Source: Candidatus Marinarcus aquaticus
GTDB lineage: Bacteria; Campylobacterota; Campylobacteria; Campylobacterales; Arcobacteraceae
Direction of reading: 5' to 3'
NCBI RefSeq assembly: GCF_004116335.1
Contig: NZ_PDKN01000002.1
Span: 248,001-312,000, forward strand
DNA length: 64,000 bases
The notes under the pieces are model-generated. The model was given only the letters and a program-made list of their open reading frames with translations, was not told the origin of the DNA and did no database searches. The translations under genes and the position numbers were made by a program. Each line of letters begins with the position of its first letter. Position 1 is the first letter of the stretch. This document shows, piece after piece, positions 35,562-45,728 of this stretch.

Positions 35562-37647
35562 AAAATTATGTTTAGTTGTATTAATTGCATGCAATATATT
35601 TGCACAGGAAGTAGAAGAAGAGAAGTATCAAATCAATGCAAAGTTTTTAGATACTAAAAATGATATTGTTACAGCAGTTGGAGATGTGGTTATTTTTTCA
35701 AAAACCCATTTTATGACAGCCAATAAAGTGATTTATGACAGAAAAAACAAAACGTTTGAACTTTTTGATGATGTGGTCATTTTAAAAGATAATATGTTGC
35801 AAGCTCAAAGTAATTATGCTTTTGTGAATATGCAAACCGATGAAATGATACAAAATCCGACACTTTTACTTGATAAAAAATCAAACCTTTGGATTAATAC
35901 CAATACTTCTGAAAAAAAAGATGTAAAAATCAAACTGGAAGACTCAGTATTGTCAAGTTGTGACTGTGAAGATCCGTTTTGGAGTATGAAATTCTCAAGT
36001 GGAGATTATAATACGGAGGATAAATGGGTTAATATGTTTAACACACGTCTTTATTTAAAATCGGTGCCACTTTTTTATATTCCATACTTTGGATTTTCTG
36101 CAGATACCACAAGACGTTCTGGATTATTGATCCCTTCACTTGGATATTCTGGAGATGAAGGGGTATTCTATTCTCAACCAATTTATTATGCTCCTCGACC
36201 TGATTTTGACTTAGAAGTGGTGCCACAAATTAGAACCAATCGAGGAGAAGGAATTCATGCATATTTAAGATGGGCCGACTCTCCTTATTCAATGTTGCGA
36301 TTTTCAAGTGGTATTTTTTCTGAACACAGTGACTATTATGAGCAAGAGGATTTAGAGAATAAAAAACATTTTGGTTGGAGTTTGGATTATGAAAGAAGTA
36401 AACTTTTTTCAGATGATAAGAGCCAAGATGGTTTATACATCAATGCAAAGTGGCTGAATGATGTCGAGTTTGATAATATTGCTGGTGAACGATTTGCTGA
36501 AAATTATAATAAACGAATTGAATCGAAGCTTAATTATTTTTATAAAACTTCAGAGTATTATGGTGGAATCTATGCACGACACTATAATGAAACAAATTTA
36601 GAGAGTAATGATGCTATCATGCAACAATTGCCACAAGTACAACTGCATCAATTTACAGACTCTTTTCTTTTTGATAATCTTATATATTCAAGTGATTTCA
36701 GATACACAAACTACACAAGACAAGAAGGCATACGAGCACAACAATATGATATAAATATTCCTATTTCTTACTCTTTTAATATGTTTGATGACTATATCCG
36801 TGTGACGTTCAAAGAGGAGCTTGAGTTTACAAATTTGCAATATGATAACTCGATTGCACATTTAGAAGATGGAAGTTATTTACGAAACAGACACATTTTA
36901 GAAGTGGGTACGGATTTAATCAAGCCGTATGAAAACTATCTGCATACTTTAAACTTTACCACGCAATTTTCGGTGCCAAATAGCATTAAAGAGAAAGGTG
37001 ATTTATATACAATTAATAGCAATTATAATGAATTAGCACCTTTCCCTGTTACAGAAGATGATAAAACACTTACTTTTACTCTTAATCACTCTTTATATGA
37101 CCGAGAGAATTTACGCCAAATCATTAATCATAAATTAAAACAAGCCATTATTTATGATGATTTTAATAGTTCAACTTTAGGTGATTTAGAAAATGAAGTC
37201 ACCTTTAATTATATTTTAGGCTCTATTTATAATCGTTTGATATACAGTAATCAAGACAATGAATTGATTGAATCTTCGTCAGGTTTTAATTTTACGTATG
37301 ATTGGTTCCGATTTAATGCTACGCATTATATGTCAAAAAACACCCCTCACTCAGGTAAAGAGGATTTAGAGTCCTATACACTTGCAGCAACAACAAGATT
37401 TGCCAGAGATTATGAGTTAACGTATCGATTGGATTATAATATTCAAGATGATGTTAAAAGTCGTGAGGGAATTATTTTTACTATTAATGATCAATGTTGG
37501 CAACTTAATATCAGTTTTGAAGATGAATTGGTGGCCACATCAACCACAGATGGGGATGACTCACGTCGGCAACAAGTGGTCTATTTTAACTTATTGTTAA
37601 AACCAATTGGTGGTATTCGACAATCATTTAAACCAAGCGGAAACTGA
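35554..37647 (+). CDS. lptD: LPS-assembly outer membrane protein LptD
   Basis: A 697-residue outer membrane protein. A signal peptide (residues 1-17) precedes the OstA/LptA-like domain (YQINAKFLDTKNDIVTAVGDVVIFS), then the beta-barrel. The SSCDCEDPFWSM block with paired cysteines near residue 133, and SVPLFYIPYFGFSADTTRRSGLLIPSLGYS, are classical LptD features. It inserts lipopolysaccharide into the outer leaflet. With lpxD also in the window it indicates a normal LPS outer membrane. Confidence 0.92.
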   Translation: MLKKLCLVVLIACNIFAQEVEEEKYQINAKFLDTKNDIVTAVGDVVIFSKTHFMTANKVIYDRKNKTFELFDDVVILKDNMLQAQSNYAFVNMQTDEMIQNPTLLLDKKSNLWINTNTSEKKDVKIKLEDSVLSSCDCEDPFWSMKFSSGDYNTEDKWVNMFNTRLYLKSVPLFYIPYFGFSADTTRRSGLLIPSLGYSGDEGVFYSQPIYYAPRPDFDLEVVPQIRTNRGEGIHAYLRWADSPYSMLRFSSGIFSEHSDYYEQEDLENKKHFGWSLDYERSKLFSDDKSQDGLYINAKWLNDVEFDNIAGERFAENYNKRIESKLNYFYKTSEYYGGIYARHYNETNLESNDAIMQQLPQVQLHQFTDSFLFDNLIYSSDFRYTNYTRQEGIRAQQYDINIPISYSFNMFDDYIRVTFKEELEFTNLQYDNSIAHLEDGSYLRNRHILEVGTDLIKPYENYLHTLNFTTQFSVPNSIKEKGDLYTINSNYNELAPFPVTEDDKTLTFTLNHSLYDRENLRQIINHKLKQAIIYDDFNSSTLGDLENEVTFNYILGSIYNRLIYSNQDNELIESSSGFNFTYDWFRFNATHYMSKNTPHSGKEDLESYTLAATTRFARDYELTYRLDYNIQDDVKSREGIIFTINDQCWQLNISFEDELVATSTTDGDDSRRQQVVYFNLLLKPIGGIRQSFKPSGN

Positions 37648-37649
37648 TA

Positions 37650-38300
37650 ATGAAACTGAATAAAAAGTATTTTAAAAACCGACATGATGCGATGCAGCAA
37701 CTTATTGATGTGTTGCCTGCTGATACCATGAAATATGAAGAGTGGATCATCATTGCAACGTCTGCAGGAGCTGTTCCCATTGCATACGAGTTAGCAAAAA
37801 ACTTAAAAGCTTCATTTGATTTTATGTTTTCCCATAAAATTGAAGCACCCAACAATGAAGAGTGTGAAGTGGCTATTGTAACAGAAAGTGAGGAGGTCGT
37901 TATTCATGAAGAGTTAGTTAAAACATTTGATATCAGTTTGGATTTTGTTTTCTCAAAAGCAAAACAAGTCTATGAGAATGAGATTTTAAAATATATATAT
38001 AAATACAGAGATGGTGAACGATTGTCAGATCTTCATAATAAAAATGTATTATTGGTAGATGAGGGGTTAAACACCAGTCTTACAATGATGGCGTGTATTA
38101 AAACAGCCATTAACTTAAAGGCAAAGTCGGTTTCAGTAGCCGTTCCTATTCTTCCAACAGTGAGTGCTCCAATCATTGAATCAATCGCAGATGATTTGTA
38201 CTATGTGCGAAAATTGGATCATTTTGTCAGCATAGATTTTTATTATGAAGAGTTAGAAGAGATCACCTTTGAAAAAGTACAAGAGATAACTAAAGGATAA
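37650..38300 (+). CDS. Phosphoribosyltransferase-like protein
   Basis: A 216-residue protein of the predicted phosphoribosyltransferase group. IIIATSAGAVPIAYELAKNL resembles the substrate-loop start, and NVLLVDEGLNTSLTMMACIK sits where the PRPP motif (typically VDDGIATGATM) belongs; the acidic pair is D-E and the TG is replaced by TS. The hood regions are short. PRPP binding is therefore uncertain. It lies between lptD and pnp with 2-3 nt gaps, in what looks like one operon from purD to pnp. Confidence 0.7.
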   Translation: MKLNKKYFKNRHDAMQQLIDVLPADTMKYEEWIIIATSAGAVPIAYELAKNLKASFDFMFSHKIEAPNNEECEVAIVTESEEVVIHEELVKTFDISLDFVFSKAKQVYENEILKYIYKYRDGERLSDLHNKNVLLVDEGLNTSLTMMACIKTAINLKAKSVSVAVPILPTVSAPIIESIADDLYYVRKLDHFVSIDFYYEELEEITFEKVQEITKG

Positions 38301-38303
38301 TAT

Positions 38304-40481
38304 ATGTCAACCGTATGTGAGTTTGAATTAAGTAATAAAACAGAAGTTTATGAGTTTAATAAGGTCGCAAAACAAGCCAATGGTTCTGTTTTAGCAAAAT
38401 TAGGAAATGCTGTCGTATTAGCTACAGTGGTAAGTGAATTTGATAATCCAGTAGAAGAGGATTTTACTCCTTTAACGGTGCAATATTTAGAAAAAACATA
38501 CGCTGCAGCAAAAGTACCGGGTGGATTTTTTAAACGTGAAGCAAAACCAAGTGAGTTTGAAACACTCACTGCGCGTGTGATTGACAGAAGTTTACGACCA
38601 CTTTTCCCTAAAGGATTTGTTTATCCTACAACCATTACGGTAATGGTTTTAAGTGCAGATAAAGATGTTGATATTCAAGCCATGGCATTAAATGCAGCAT
38701 CTGCAGCTTTATATACTTCTAATTTACCAGTTAAAAAATCAGTTGCAGGTGTTCGAGTAGGGCGTATTGCTGGTGAGTATGTTGTTAACCCTGATGAGAC
38801 TTCAATGAGTGAATCTACTTTAGATCTTTTTGTTGCAGGAAGCAAAGAAGAGCTTTTAATGATTGAGATGAAATCAATTGCATCAGAAGAGATGGTTGAA
38901 ATCGATATTGAAGCATTTACAAAAGTGCACAGAGCCAATGAGATGAGTGAAGATGAATTGGTTGAAGCCATTTCTGTGGCACAAACTGCATTAAAAGAAG
39001 CCAATGAGACCTATGAAGTTGGTTTTGAATCAGTTTCTAAAGAGATGGCTCAAGTTGAGTTGGTTCAGTTTACAATTGATGAAGCAATCATTGAATATGT
39101 CAGAGAAAACTATACTGAAAACATTAAACAAGCGATTAAAAAACTGGCAAAAAGTGAGCGAGCAACTGAGTTAAAAGATGTGGCTAAATTGATTTCAAAT
39201 GATGAGCATTGCGTGAATCACTCTTTTGAATTAGCTGATGTGTATGAAGCGGTTTCAATTGTTAAAAGAGAGTTGGTACGAAGCATGATTGTTAATGAAA
39301 ATGTACGTGCTGATGGAAGAGGGCTTAAGCAAGTTCGACCTATTAGTATTGAAACCAATATTTTACCTTCCGCACACTCTTCGTGTCTTTTTACGCGTGG
39401 TGAAACACAAGCACTGGTTGTAGGAACATTGGCCGATGCAAAAAGTGGGCAAATGTATGAAAAATTAACAGAAAAATCAACATTCACTGAAAATTTTATG
39501 GTGCACTACAACTTCCCAGGTTTTTCTGTGGGTGAAGCCAAACCAATGTTTGGAGTAGGAAGAAGAGAGTTGGGACATGGTAATTTAGCTAAAAAAGCAT
39601 TGGAAGCGACGATTGACTCAGATTTTTCAGATACCATTCGATTGGTTTCAGAGATTTTAGAATCTAATGGATCTTCGTCTATGGCGACCGTATGCGGTGG
39701 TTCCTTGGCACTTAAAGCCGCAGGCGTTCCTGTTTCAAGTCTGGTTGCAGGTGTTGCCATGGGAATGGTCGTAGAAGATGGAAAATATGCGGTTTTAACT
39801 GATATCATGGGCTTAGAAGATCATGATGGAGACATGGATTTTAAAGTTGCTGGTTCAAAAGAGGGGATTACAGCACTTCAAATGGACATTAAACTCGGAG
39901 GTATTGAACTATCTGTTTTAAAAGAGGCACTCGAACAAGCAAAAGAGGGACGAACTCATATTTTAGCTATCATGGAAGAGGCTGCTTCAGAGATTGTGCC
40001 AAGTGAAGCGTTACCTCTTATTGAACAGTTTGCCATTGATCCAGGTAAGATCATGGCGGTTATTGGAAAAGCAGGTTCAACAATCAAAGAGATCATTGAA
40101 AAATGGGATGTATCAATTGATTTAGACCGAGACAGCGGAAATGTAAAAGTCAGTGGAGAGAGTAAAGATAACGTTTTAGGTGCGTGCGAACATATCAAAA
40201 CAATTTCCAACAATGCACCCTCACGAAAAAGTTCTAAAAGTTTAGATTTTGAAAAAATATATAAACAAGATGAAGTGTATACTGGAAAAGTAGAGAGAAT
40301 TACCGATTTTGGTGCATTTGTTGCACTGCCTGAAGGTGGAGAAGGATTACTTCATATCTCTAAGATTTCTAAAGAGAGAGTCAATAAAGTAAGTGATGTT
40401 TTAAACGTCGGTGACAGCGTTGAAATCAAAGTTTTAAATGTTAAAAAAGACAGAATAGAACTGGCTTCATCAAGTTTATAA
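38304..40481 (+). CDS. pnp: Polynucleotide phosphorylase
   Basis: A 725-residue exoribonuclease. Two RNase PH-like cores are visible (first with KVPGGFFKREAKPSEFETLTARVIDRSLRPLFP, second with RADGRGLKQVRPI and FSVGEAKPMFGVGRRELGHG), followed by a KH domain (MAVIGKAGSTIKEI) and an S1 domain (YTGKVERITDFGAFVALPEGGEGLLHIS). It degrades RNA 3' to 5' with phosphate. Last gene of the purD-pnp run; cheY follows after 77 nt with its own ribosome site. Confidence 0.97.
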   Translation: MSTVCEFELSNKTEVYEFNKVAKQANGSVLAKLGNAVVLATVVSEFDNPVEEDFTPLTVQYLEKTYAAAKVPGGFFKREAKPSEFETLTARVIDRSLRPLFPKGFVYPTTITVMVLSADKDVDIQAMALNAASAALYTSNLPVKKSVAGVRVGRIAGEYVVNPDETSMSESTLDLFVAGSKEELLMIEMKSIASEEMVEIDIEAFTKVHRANEMSEDELVEAISVAQTALKEANETYEVGFESVSKEMAQVELVQFTIDEAIIEYVRENYTENIKQAIKKLAKSERATELKDVAKLISNDEHCVNHSFELADVYEAVSIVKRELVRSMIVNENVRADGRGLKQVRPISIETNILPSAHSSCLFTRGETQALVVGTLADAKSGQMYEKLTEKSTFTENFMVHYNFPGFSVGEAKPMFGVGRRELGHGNLAKKALEATIDSDFSDTIRLVSEILESNGSSSMATVCGGSLALKAAGVPVSSLVAGVAMGMVVEDGKYAVLTDIMGLEDHDGDMDFKVAGSKEGITALQMDIKLGGIELSVLKEALEQAKEGRTHILAIMEEAASEIVPSEALPLIEQFAIDPGKIMAVIGKAGSTIKEIIEKWDVSIDLDRDSGNVKVSGESKDNVLGACEHIKTISNNAPSRKSSKSLDFEKIYKQDEVYTGKVERITDFGAFVALPEGGEGLLHISKISKERVNKVSDVLNVGDSVEIKVLNVKKDRIELASSSL

Positions 40482-40558
40482 TTTTTATATTAAATTAATA
40501 GTTCTTTGGTTATTATATATCAAATGTTACAAATGAAAAGAGACTACAAGGGGTTTTT

Positions 40559-40927
40559 ATGTCAAAGCTTTTGATCGTTGATGATTCAACTATGTTAAGG
40601 GACATGTTAAATTACGCGTTAAATGAAGGCGGTTACAGCGATGTGACTGAGGCAATTGATGGTAAAGATGGTTTAGAAAAGGCGAAAGCCACACAATATG
40701 ATTTAATCATTACAGACGTTAATATGCCGAATATGGATGGAATCACTTTGATTGCAGAGCTTCGAAAATTACCTCAGTACGGTTCAAAACCTATTTTAGT
40801 TTTAACAACTGAAAGAAGTGATGAAATGAAAGTAAAAGGTAAAGCGGCAGGAGCTACGGGATGGATTGTTAAACCGTTTGTTCCCGATCAGTTATTAAAA
40901 GCGGTTAATATCGTATTGAGTCGTTAA
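40559..40927 (+). CDS. cheY: Single-domain response regulator CheY
   Basis: A 122-residue receiver domain. LIVDDST holds the acidic pair, LIITDVNMPNMDG the phosphoacceptor aspartate, LTTE the conserved threonine, and WIVKPF the lysine. Position directly before cheA supports a chemotaxis role: when phosphorylated by CheA it would bind the flagellar switch. The operon continues cheA-cheR-cheD-cheB. Confidence 0.9.
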   Translation: MSKLLIVDDSTMLRDMLNYALNEGGYSDVTEAIDGKDGLEKAKATQYDLIITDVNMPNMDGITLIAELRKLPQYGSKPILVLTTERSDEMKVKGKAAGATGWIVKPFVPDQLLKAVNIVLSR

Positions 40928-40962
40928 TATATACTATTTATTTAAATTAAAGAAGGTGCAAT

Positions 40963-43092
40963 ATGTCTAGTTTTGATATTTCTAAATATAGAGAGATGTT
41001 TTTAGAAGAAGCCGTTGAACTTTTTGAGTCTGCAAATAATGTTTTACTTGAGGCTGAGAGTAATGGGTCTTTAACTGAAGATGAAATGGGACAACTCTTT
41101 AGAGATGTTCATACTTTAAAAGGAAGTGGTGCTTCTGTTGAATTAGCACTTTTTGCTGAGTTTACTCATGATGTTGAAAACATGATGGATAAACTGAGAA
41201 ACCATCAAATCGAATTCCAAGTTGAGATGGTGGATACATTAATTGATGCACTGGATGTTATGAAGGAACTTCTTGAATTAGAAGTTGCTGAAGAGTTGAC
41301 TCGAGAGACTTTTACAGAGATGACCGAAGGGCTTTTATCAGATATTCGAAATTATATAAATGGTGGGGGTGCTCCTGTTGAAGAGAGTGCCACACCAGAA
41401 GTTGCTGAAGCATCAATGATGGATGAATCAGAGGAAACAGCACCTGCCTCTGCTGGTGGTTCTTTTCAATCTGAAACGTATGGATTTTTTGATGAAGCTG
41501 GAGCTTCATCTTCAACAAATGATTTTGATGGAGAAGCATACTTTGAATCTCAACCTTATGGCTTTTTCGATGAAAGCTTCTTAGAAGATGAAAACAGCAA
41601 CTTTGGATTCTTTGATGAAGAGTTACAAAACTCTGCATTTGGACGAAAAGAGGCGAAACGTGTTCAACAAGAGCAAACAGATGGTTCTGGATTTTTTGAT
41701 GGAGTAGGGCCAGTGGATCCAAATGCAAAAATTGAAAGACTCAATGCAACCATTAAAGAAAAAGCAGCACAACAAGCCAGTGCCCCAGCAGAAAAACCTA
41801 CTGCAGGAGCACCTGCTGGAGCGGCTGCAAGAAAACGACCAGAAAGAAATGCAGACAAAAAACCAGCAGCAGCTACAACTAATAATATTCGTGTAAACCT
41901 AGATAAAATTGACTTACTGATGAACAATGTAGGAGACTTGGTTATCACAAATGCAATGTTAACGCAGTTTACAACAACCATTGAAGATACAAAAACTCGA
42001 GTTTCTGTTCTTGAAAGATTGGAACTGTTAGAACGACATATTCGAGACATGCAAGACTCTATTATGAGTATTCGAATGGTACCAATGGAGTCTATTTACT
42101 CTAAATTCCCAAAAGTTGTTCGAGATATCTCTAAAAAACTGGGTAAAAAAGTTGAATTTAAACATTTCGGTGATAATGTTGAGATTGATAAAGCTATGAT
42201 TGAAGGGTTAACAGACCCATTAATGCACATTATTAGAAACTCACTTGATCACGGGCTTGAAACTCCAGATGAAAGAACAGCCAGTGGAAAAGATGAAACG
42301 GGTGCAATCATCATCAGTGCTGAACAAGCTAACGGACAAATGATTATCACCATTGAAGATAATGGTCGAGGAATCAACTCTGAAAAAGTAGCACAAAAAG
42401 CGCTTGAAAATGGACAAATCGATGACAATCAGTTTGCTTCTATGACTGAAAATGATAAAGCAATGCTTATTTTTGGTGCAGGAGTGACGACAGCTGAACA
42501 AATTACTGATATCTCAGGTCGAGGTGTTGGTATGGACGTTGTAAAAACAAACATCCAAAAACTGGGTGGTGCAATCAAACTTGATACAGAGTTAGGTCGA
42601 GGAACAACCATTACAATTGTGTTACCATTAACTCTTGCAATTCTTGATGGTCTTGATATTGCAGTAGGTGAACATAAATATATTTTACCATTGAGTTCAA
42701 TTGTTGAATCACTTCAACCTACAGAAGATATGATTAAGAAAATTGGTGATGGAACACAAGATCTTCTTATGTTGCGAGAGGAATTTATTCCTGTGGTGAA
42801 AGTACATCAACTCTTTGGAATTGAACCAAAATACCATGATATTGAAGATGGTATGTTGATTGTTGTTAAATCAGGAAATATGAAAGTTGCTCTGTTTATT
42901 GATGAATTCTTACATCAACATCAAGTGGTTGTTAAACCATTGGATAAAAACTACAGAAGTGTTGAAGGAATTGGTGCTGCAACTGTACGTGGAGATGGAA
43001 GTATTGGTCTTATTTTAGATATTTTAGGAATCATTAACGCACAAAAAAAAGTGGAAAGAAGTACGATAGAGGCAGCAGCTAAGGCTTCATAA
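40963..43092 (+). CDS. cheA: Chemotaxis histidine kinase CheA with repeated GFFDE motifs
   Basis: A 709-residue kinase. The N-terminal HPt domain has the phosphorylated histidine at H50 (FRDVHTLKGSG). Between residues 173 and 247 a low-complexity acidic linker carries four short copies: YGFFDE (173), YGFFDE (199), FGFFDE (214), GFFDG (243). Then come dimerisation, ATP-binding (HIIRNSLDHGLE, DNGRGI, GRGVGMDVV) and a CheW-like domain (P5). No separate cheW is in this operon. The repeats stand where the CheY-binding P2 domain usually is and may act as docking peptides. Confidence 0.93.
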   Translation: MSSFDISKYREMFLEEAVELFESANNVLLEAESNGSLTEDEMGQLFRDVHTLKGSGASVELALFAEFTHDVENMMDKLRNHQIEFQVEMVDTLIDALDVMKELLELEVAEELTRETFTEMTEGLLSDIRNYINGGGAPVEESATPEVAEASMMDESEETAPASAGGSFQSETYGFFDEAGASSSTNDFDGEAYFESQPYGFFDESFLEDENSNFGFFDEELQNSAFGRKEAKRVQQEQTDGSGFFDGVGPVDPNAKIERLNATIKEKAAQQASAPAEKPTAGAPAGAAARKRPERNADKKPAAATTNNIRVNLDKIDLLMNNVGDLVITNAMLTQFTTTIEDTKTRVSVLERLELLERHIRDMQDSIMSIRMVPMESIYSKFPKVVRDISKKLGKKVEFKHFGDNVEIDKAMIEGLTDPLMHIIRNSLDHGLETPDERTASGKDETGAIIISAEQANGQMIITIEDNGRGINSEKVAQKALENGQIDDNQFASMTENDKAMLIFGAGVTTAEQITDISGRGVGMDVVKTNIQKLGGAIKLDTELGRGTTITIVLPLTLAILDGLDIAVGEHKYILPLSSIVESLQPTEDMIKKIGDGTQDLLMLREEFIPVVKVHQLFGIEPKYHDIEDGMLIVVKSGNMKVALFIDEFLHQHQVVVKPLDKNYRSVEGIGAATVRGDGSIGLILDILGIINAQKKVERSTIEAAAKAS

Positions 43093-43094
43093 CC

Positions 43095-43943
43095 ATGGAT
43101 AAAACATTAGCTTTAAATGAAAAAGTTAAGAAGTTATTATATGGTTTGACAGGAATCACACTTTCAAACAATAAAGACATAATGATTTCTAACCGGTTGT
43201 ATAAATTACAACGAGATACCAAATTTGTAGGTACCATTGATGATTTATTGGATCAAATAGAAGAGGGTGAGTATATTAATGAATTTATTAACTCATTTAC
43301 AACCAATAAAACACATTTTTTCAGAGAAGATTTTCATTTTATCGATTTAAAACAGAGAGTTATTCCTGAGTTTTTAGAGAAAAATGGTTCTGGAGCAGAA
43401 CTTAAAATGTACTGCTCGGCCTCTTCTACAGGAGAAGAACCATATTCAATGGCCATGACTGTTAAAGAAGCAGAAGAAGAATTGAATCGAACGATTAAAT
43501 CTTCCATTATTGCAACAGATATTGATACCAATGTTTTACAATATGCAGCTGATGGTATTTATCGGTTTTCAAAAAGTGCGAAAGAGTTTCCTGATTGGGT
43601 TAAACCACAAAAATATTTTAAACGACGTGTGGTTCAAAATATTGGGAATGAAGAAGTTTTAATAAAAGTAAAAGATGAATTGAAACGTATGATTTCTTTT
43701 CAAAAAATGAATTTAAATGATGCTTCATATCCCTTTAAAGATAATCAATTTGATGTTATTTTTTGCCGAAATGTGTTGATTTATTTTTCCGCAGAAGATC
43801 AAAATTTGATTTTAAAAAAGTTGTTCAGACACCTTAAAATAGGGGGTACACTCTATATTGGACACTCTGAAAATCCTCATGACTTAATACATTATGTTCA
43901 AAAAGCTGGGCAAAATACATTTGTAAAGATAAAGGAAATTTAG
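43095..43943 (+). CDS. cheR: Chemotaxis methyltransferase CheR
   Basis: A 282-residue enzyme methylating receptor glutamates. TTNKTHFFREDFHF ends the N-terminal domain, MYCSASSTGEEPYSMAM is the S-adenosylmethionine-binding site, and FDVIFCRNVLIYF is the later motif. It begins 2 nt after cheA and is followed by cheD after 1 nt, so expression is tightly linked. Confidence 0.93.
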   Translation: MDKTLALNEKVKKLLYGLTGITLSNNKDIMISNRLYKLQRDTKFVGTIDDLLDQIEEGEYINEFINSFTTNKTHFFREDFHFIDLKQRVIPEFLEKNGSGAELKMYCSASSTGEEPYSMAMTVKEAEEELNRTIKSSIIATDIDTNVLQYAADGIYRFSKSAKEFPDWVKPQKYFKRRVVQNIGNEEVLIKVKDELKRMISFQKMNLNDASYPFKDNQFDVIFCRNVLIYFSAEDQNLILKKLFRHLKIGGTLYIGHSENPHDLIHYVQKAGQNTFVKIKEI

Positions 43944-43944
43944 T

Positions 43945-44625
43945 TTGATTATTATTGGACATAAAGACGGTAGTATCGAAAAAGCATCAAATTCACGTTT
44001 TACTCAAAAAATCAAAGGTTATAATGCACACACTGTTATTGGTGGTGAATTTGCTGTTGGTTTGGACGATGATGAAGTCGCTTTTAAGACACTGCTTGGG
44101 TCATGTGTAGCTGTTATGTTTTATGATAAAGTCAAAAAAATTAAAGCCATGAACCATTTTTTGCTTCCAACGACTTCAAACTCTAATGAGGATATGAAGT
44201 ATGGCCTTTATTCAGTTGAGGCCATGCTCAATGAGATGTATAAATTAGGTTGCAGAAAAGAGAATATGACGGCTAAAATTTCAGGTGGTGCAGATATTAT
44301 GCAACTGAATATGTCGGCTATTGCTTCAATAGGTCATCGTAATGTTGAGTTTGCAAAAGATTTTTGTAAAGCAGAAGGTTTTAAGATTGTATCTGAACAC
44401 ACACGAGGTGAAAGAGGGCGATTGATTCTTTTAACTACTGATTTTCAAACATTTATTAAAGTAACAGAAAAATCTGATACTAACGCGAAAATCCTTGGTG
44501 AAGAGCGATTGCTTCAAAAAGAGATCACGAGAGAGCCTGTGCTTAAAGAGTATGTTGGTGGTGTTGACTTATTTGATAAAAAATCAAAAGAAGTTGAACC
44601 TCAAATGGAAATTGAACTTTTTTAA
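43945..44625 (+). CDS. cheD: Chemoreceptor glutamine deamidase CheD
   Basis: A 226-residue protein with the CheD core: LLGSCVAVMFYDK contains the catalytic cysteine, and KAMNHFLLP the catalytic histidine. It deamidates receptor glutamines to glutamates. The C-terminus ends in EIELF, resembling the usual CheD ending. Start is TTG at 43945. A 5' extension of about 40 residues before the core makes it longer than most CheD proteins. Confidence 0.92.
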   Translation: MIIIGHKDGSIEKASNSRFTQKIKGYNAHTVIGGEFAVGLDDDEVAFKTLLGSCVAVMFYDKVKKIKAMNHFLLPTTSNSNEDMKYGLYSVEAMLNEMYKLGCRKENMTAKISGGADIMQLNMSAIASIGHRNVEFAKDFCKAEGFKIVSEHTRGERGRLILLTTDFQTFIKVTEKSDTNAKILGEERLLQKEITREPVLKEYVGGVDLFDKKSKEVEPQMEIELF

Positions 44626-44636
44626 AGGCTTGATGG

Positions 44637-45728
44637 ATGTATACCGTAATTGTCATTGATGATTCTGCTTCTATGAGAAGAATTTTAAAAGATATGATAA
44701 ACAGTATTGATGAATTTGAAGTCATCGAAGAGGCTGTGGATGCATTTGATGCTCGGGAAAAAATTAAAAAGTATGAACCTGACTTAGTAACCATTGATAT
44801 AAACATGCCCAAAATGGATGGCGTGGTTTTTCTACGTAACCTTATGAGACTTCATGCAATGCCTGCTGTGGTTATTTCAGGTGAAAGTGTTCGTGGGAAT
44901 GATATTTTTGATGATGGTGCGGTGGGATTTATTCCAAAACCTGAAACCGGTGAATCCATGATCTCATTTGGTAAACGTATTAAAGAGACACTTCTTAACT
45001 TAACATTTTTATTGAAACGTTATACACTGAAAAAACCAAAACCTCAAGTTGAAATTAAAAGAAAAAGTGCAGGTAATGAAGATAAGTATGGCGTTGAAAA
45101 ACGTATTCACCCCGATGAAGTCTTGGTAAAACGTCCTTGTACTTTTCCTGGAAGAAAAATCATTGCAATTGGTTCATCAACGGGTGGAGTTGAAGCATTA
45201 ATCAAAGTATTTTCAAAGTTAAGAGCCAATCTTCCCCCTATCGTGATCACACAACATATTCCGTATGGTTTTTCTAACTCATTTGCACAAAGGTTAAACA
45301 ACACTTCTGAAATAGAGGTGTGTGAGGCAAAAGATGGAATGATATTACAAAGTTCACATGCCTATTTAGCACCTGGAAATATGCATATGAGTGTTATTCG
45401 ATCGGGACAAAATTATAAGATACAACTGCTTGATACGGTACGAGTGAGTCGTCATAAACCAAGTGTGGATATTCTTTTTAGAAGTGTAAATAATGAAATA
45501 GGAGGAGGTGCCATGGCCGTTATGATGACGGGTATGGGAGATGATGGTTCCATTGGTATGAAAGAGTTGTATGATAATGGTGCTTATACCATTGCACAAG
45601 ATGAAGCCAGTTGCGTTGTGTTTGGAATGCCTGCAAAAGCTATAGAAGCGGGTGCAGTGAAAGATGTTGTTTCCTTGGATGAAATTGCAGATTATATCAT
45701 CGAGTTTTCACAAGGAAAACGTCGATAA
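44637..45728 (+). CDS. cheB: Chemotaxis methylesterase CheB
   Basis: A 363-residue protein: N-terminal receiver (VIDDSA, VTIDINMPKMDG, PKP) and C-terminal methylesterase with the Ser-His-Asp triad in AIGSSTGGVEAL, ITQHIPYGFS and MTGMGDDGSIGM. It removes receptor methyl groups in response to CheA phosphorylation. It ends exactly where the convergent xerH gene ends, with no intergenic base. Confidence 0.94.
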   Translation: MYTVIVIDDSASMRRILKDMINSIDEFEVIEEAVDAFDAREKIKKYEPDLVTIDINMPKMDGVVFLRNLMRLHAMPAVVISGESVRGNDIFDDGAVGFIPKPETGESMISFGKRIKETLLNLTFLLKRYTLKKPKPQVEIKRKSAGNEDKYGVEKRIHPDEVLVKRPCTFPGRKIIAIGSSTGGVEALIKVFSKLRANLPPIVITQHIPYGFSNSFAQRLNNTSEIEVCEAKDGMILQSSHAYLAPGNMHMSVIRSGQNYKIQLLDTVRVSRHKPSVDILFRSVNNEIGGGAMAVMMTGMGDDGSIGMKELYDNGAYTIAQDEASCVVFGMPAKAIEAGAVKDVVSLDEIADYIIEFSQGKRR

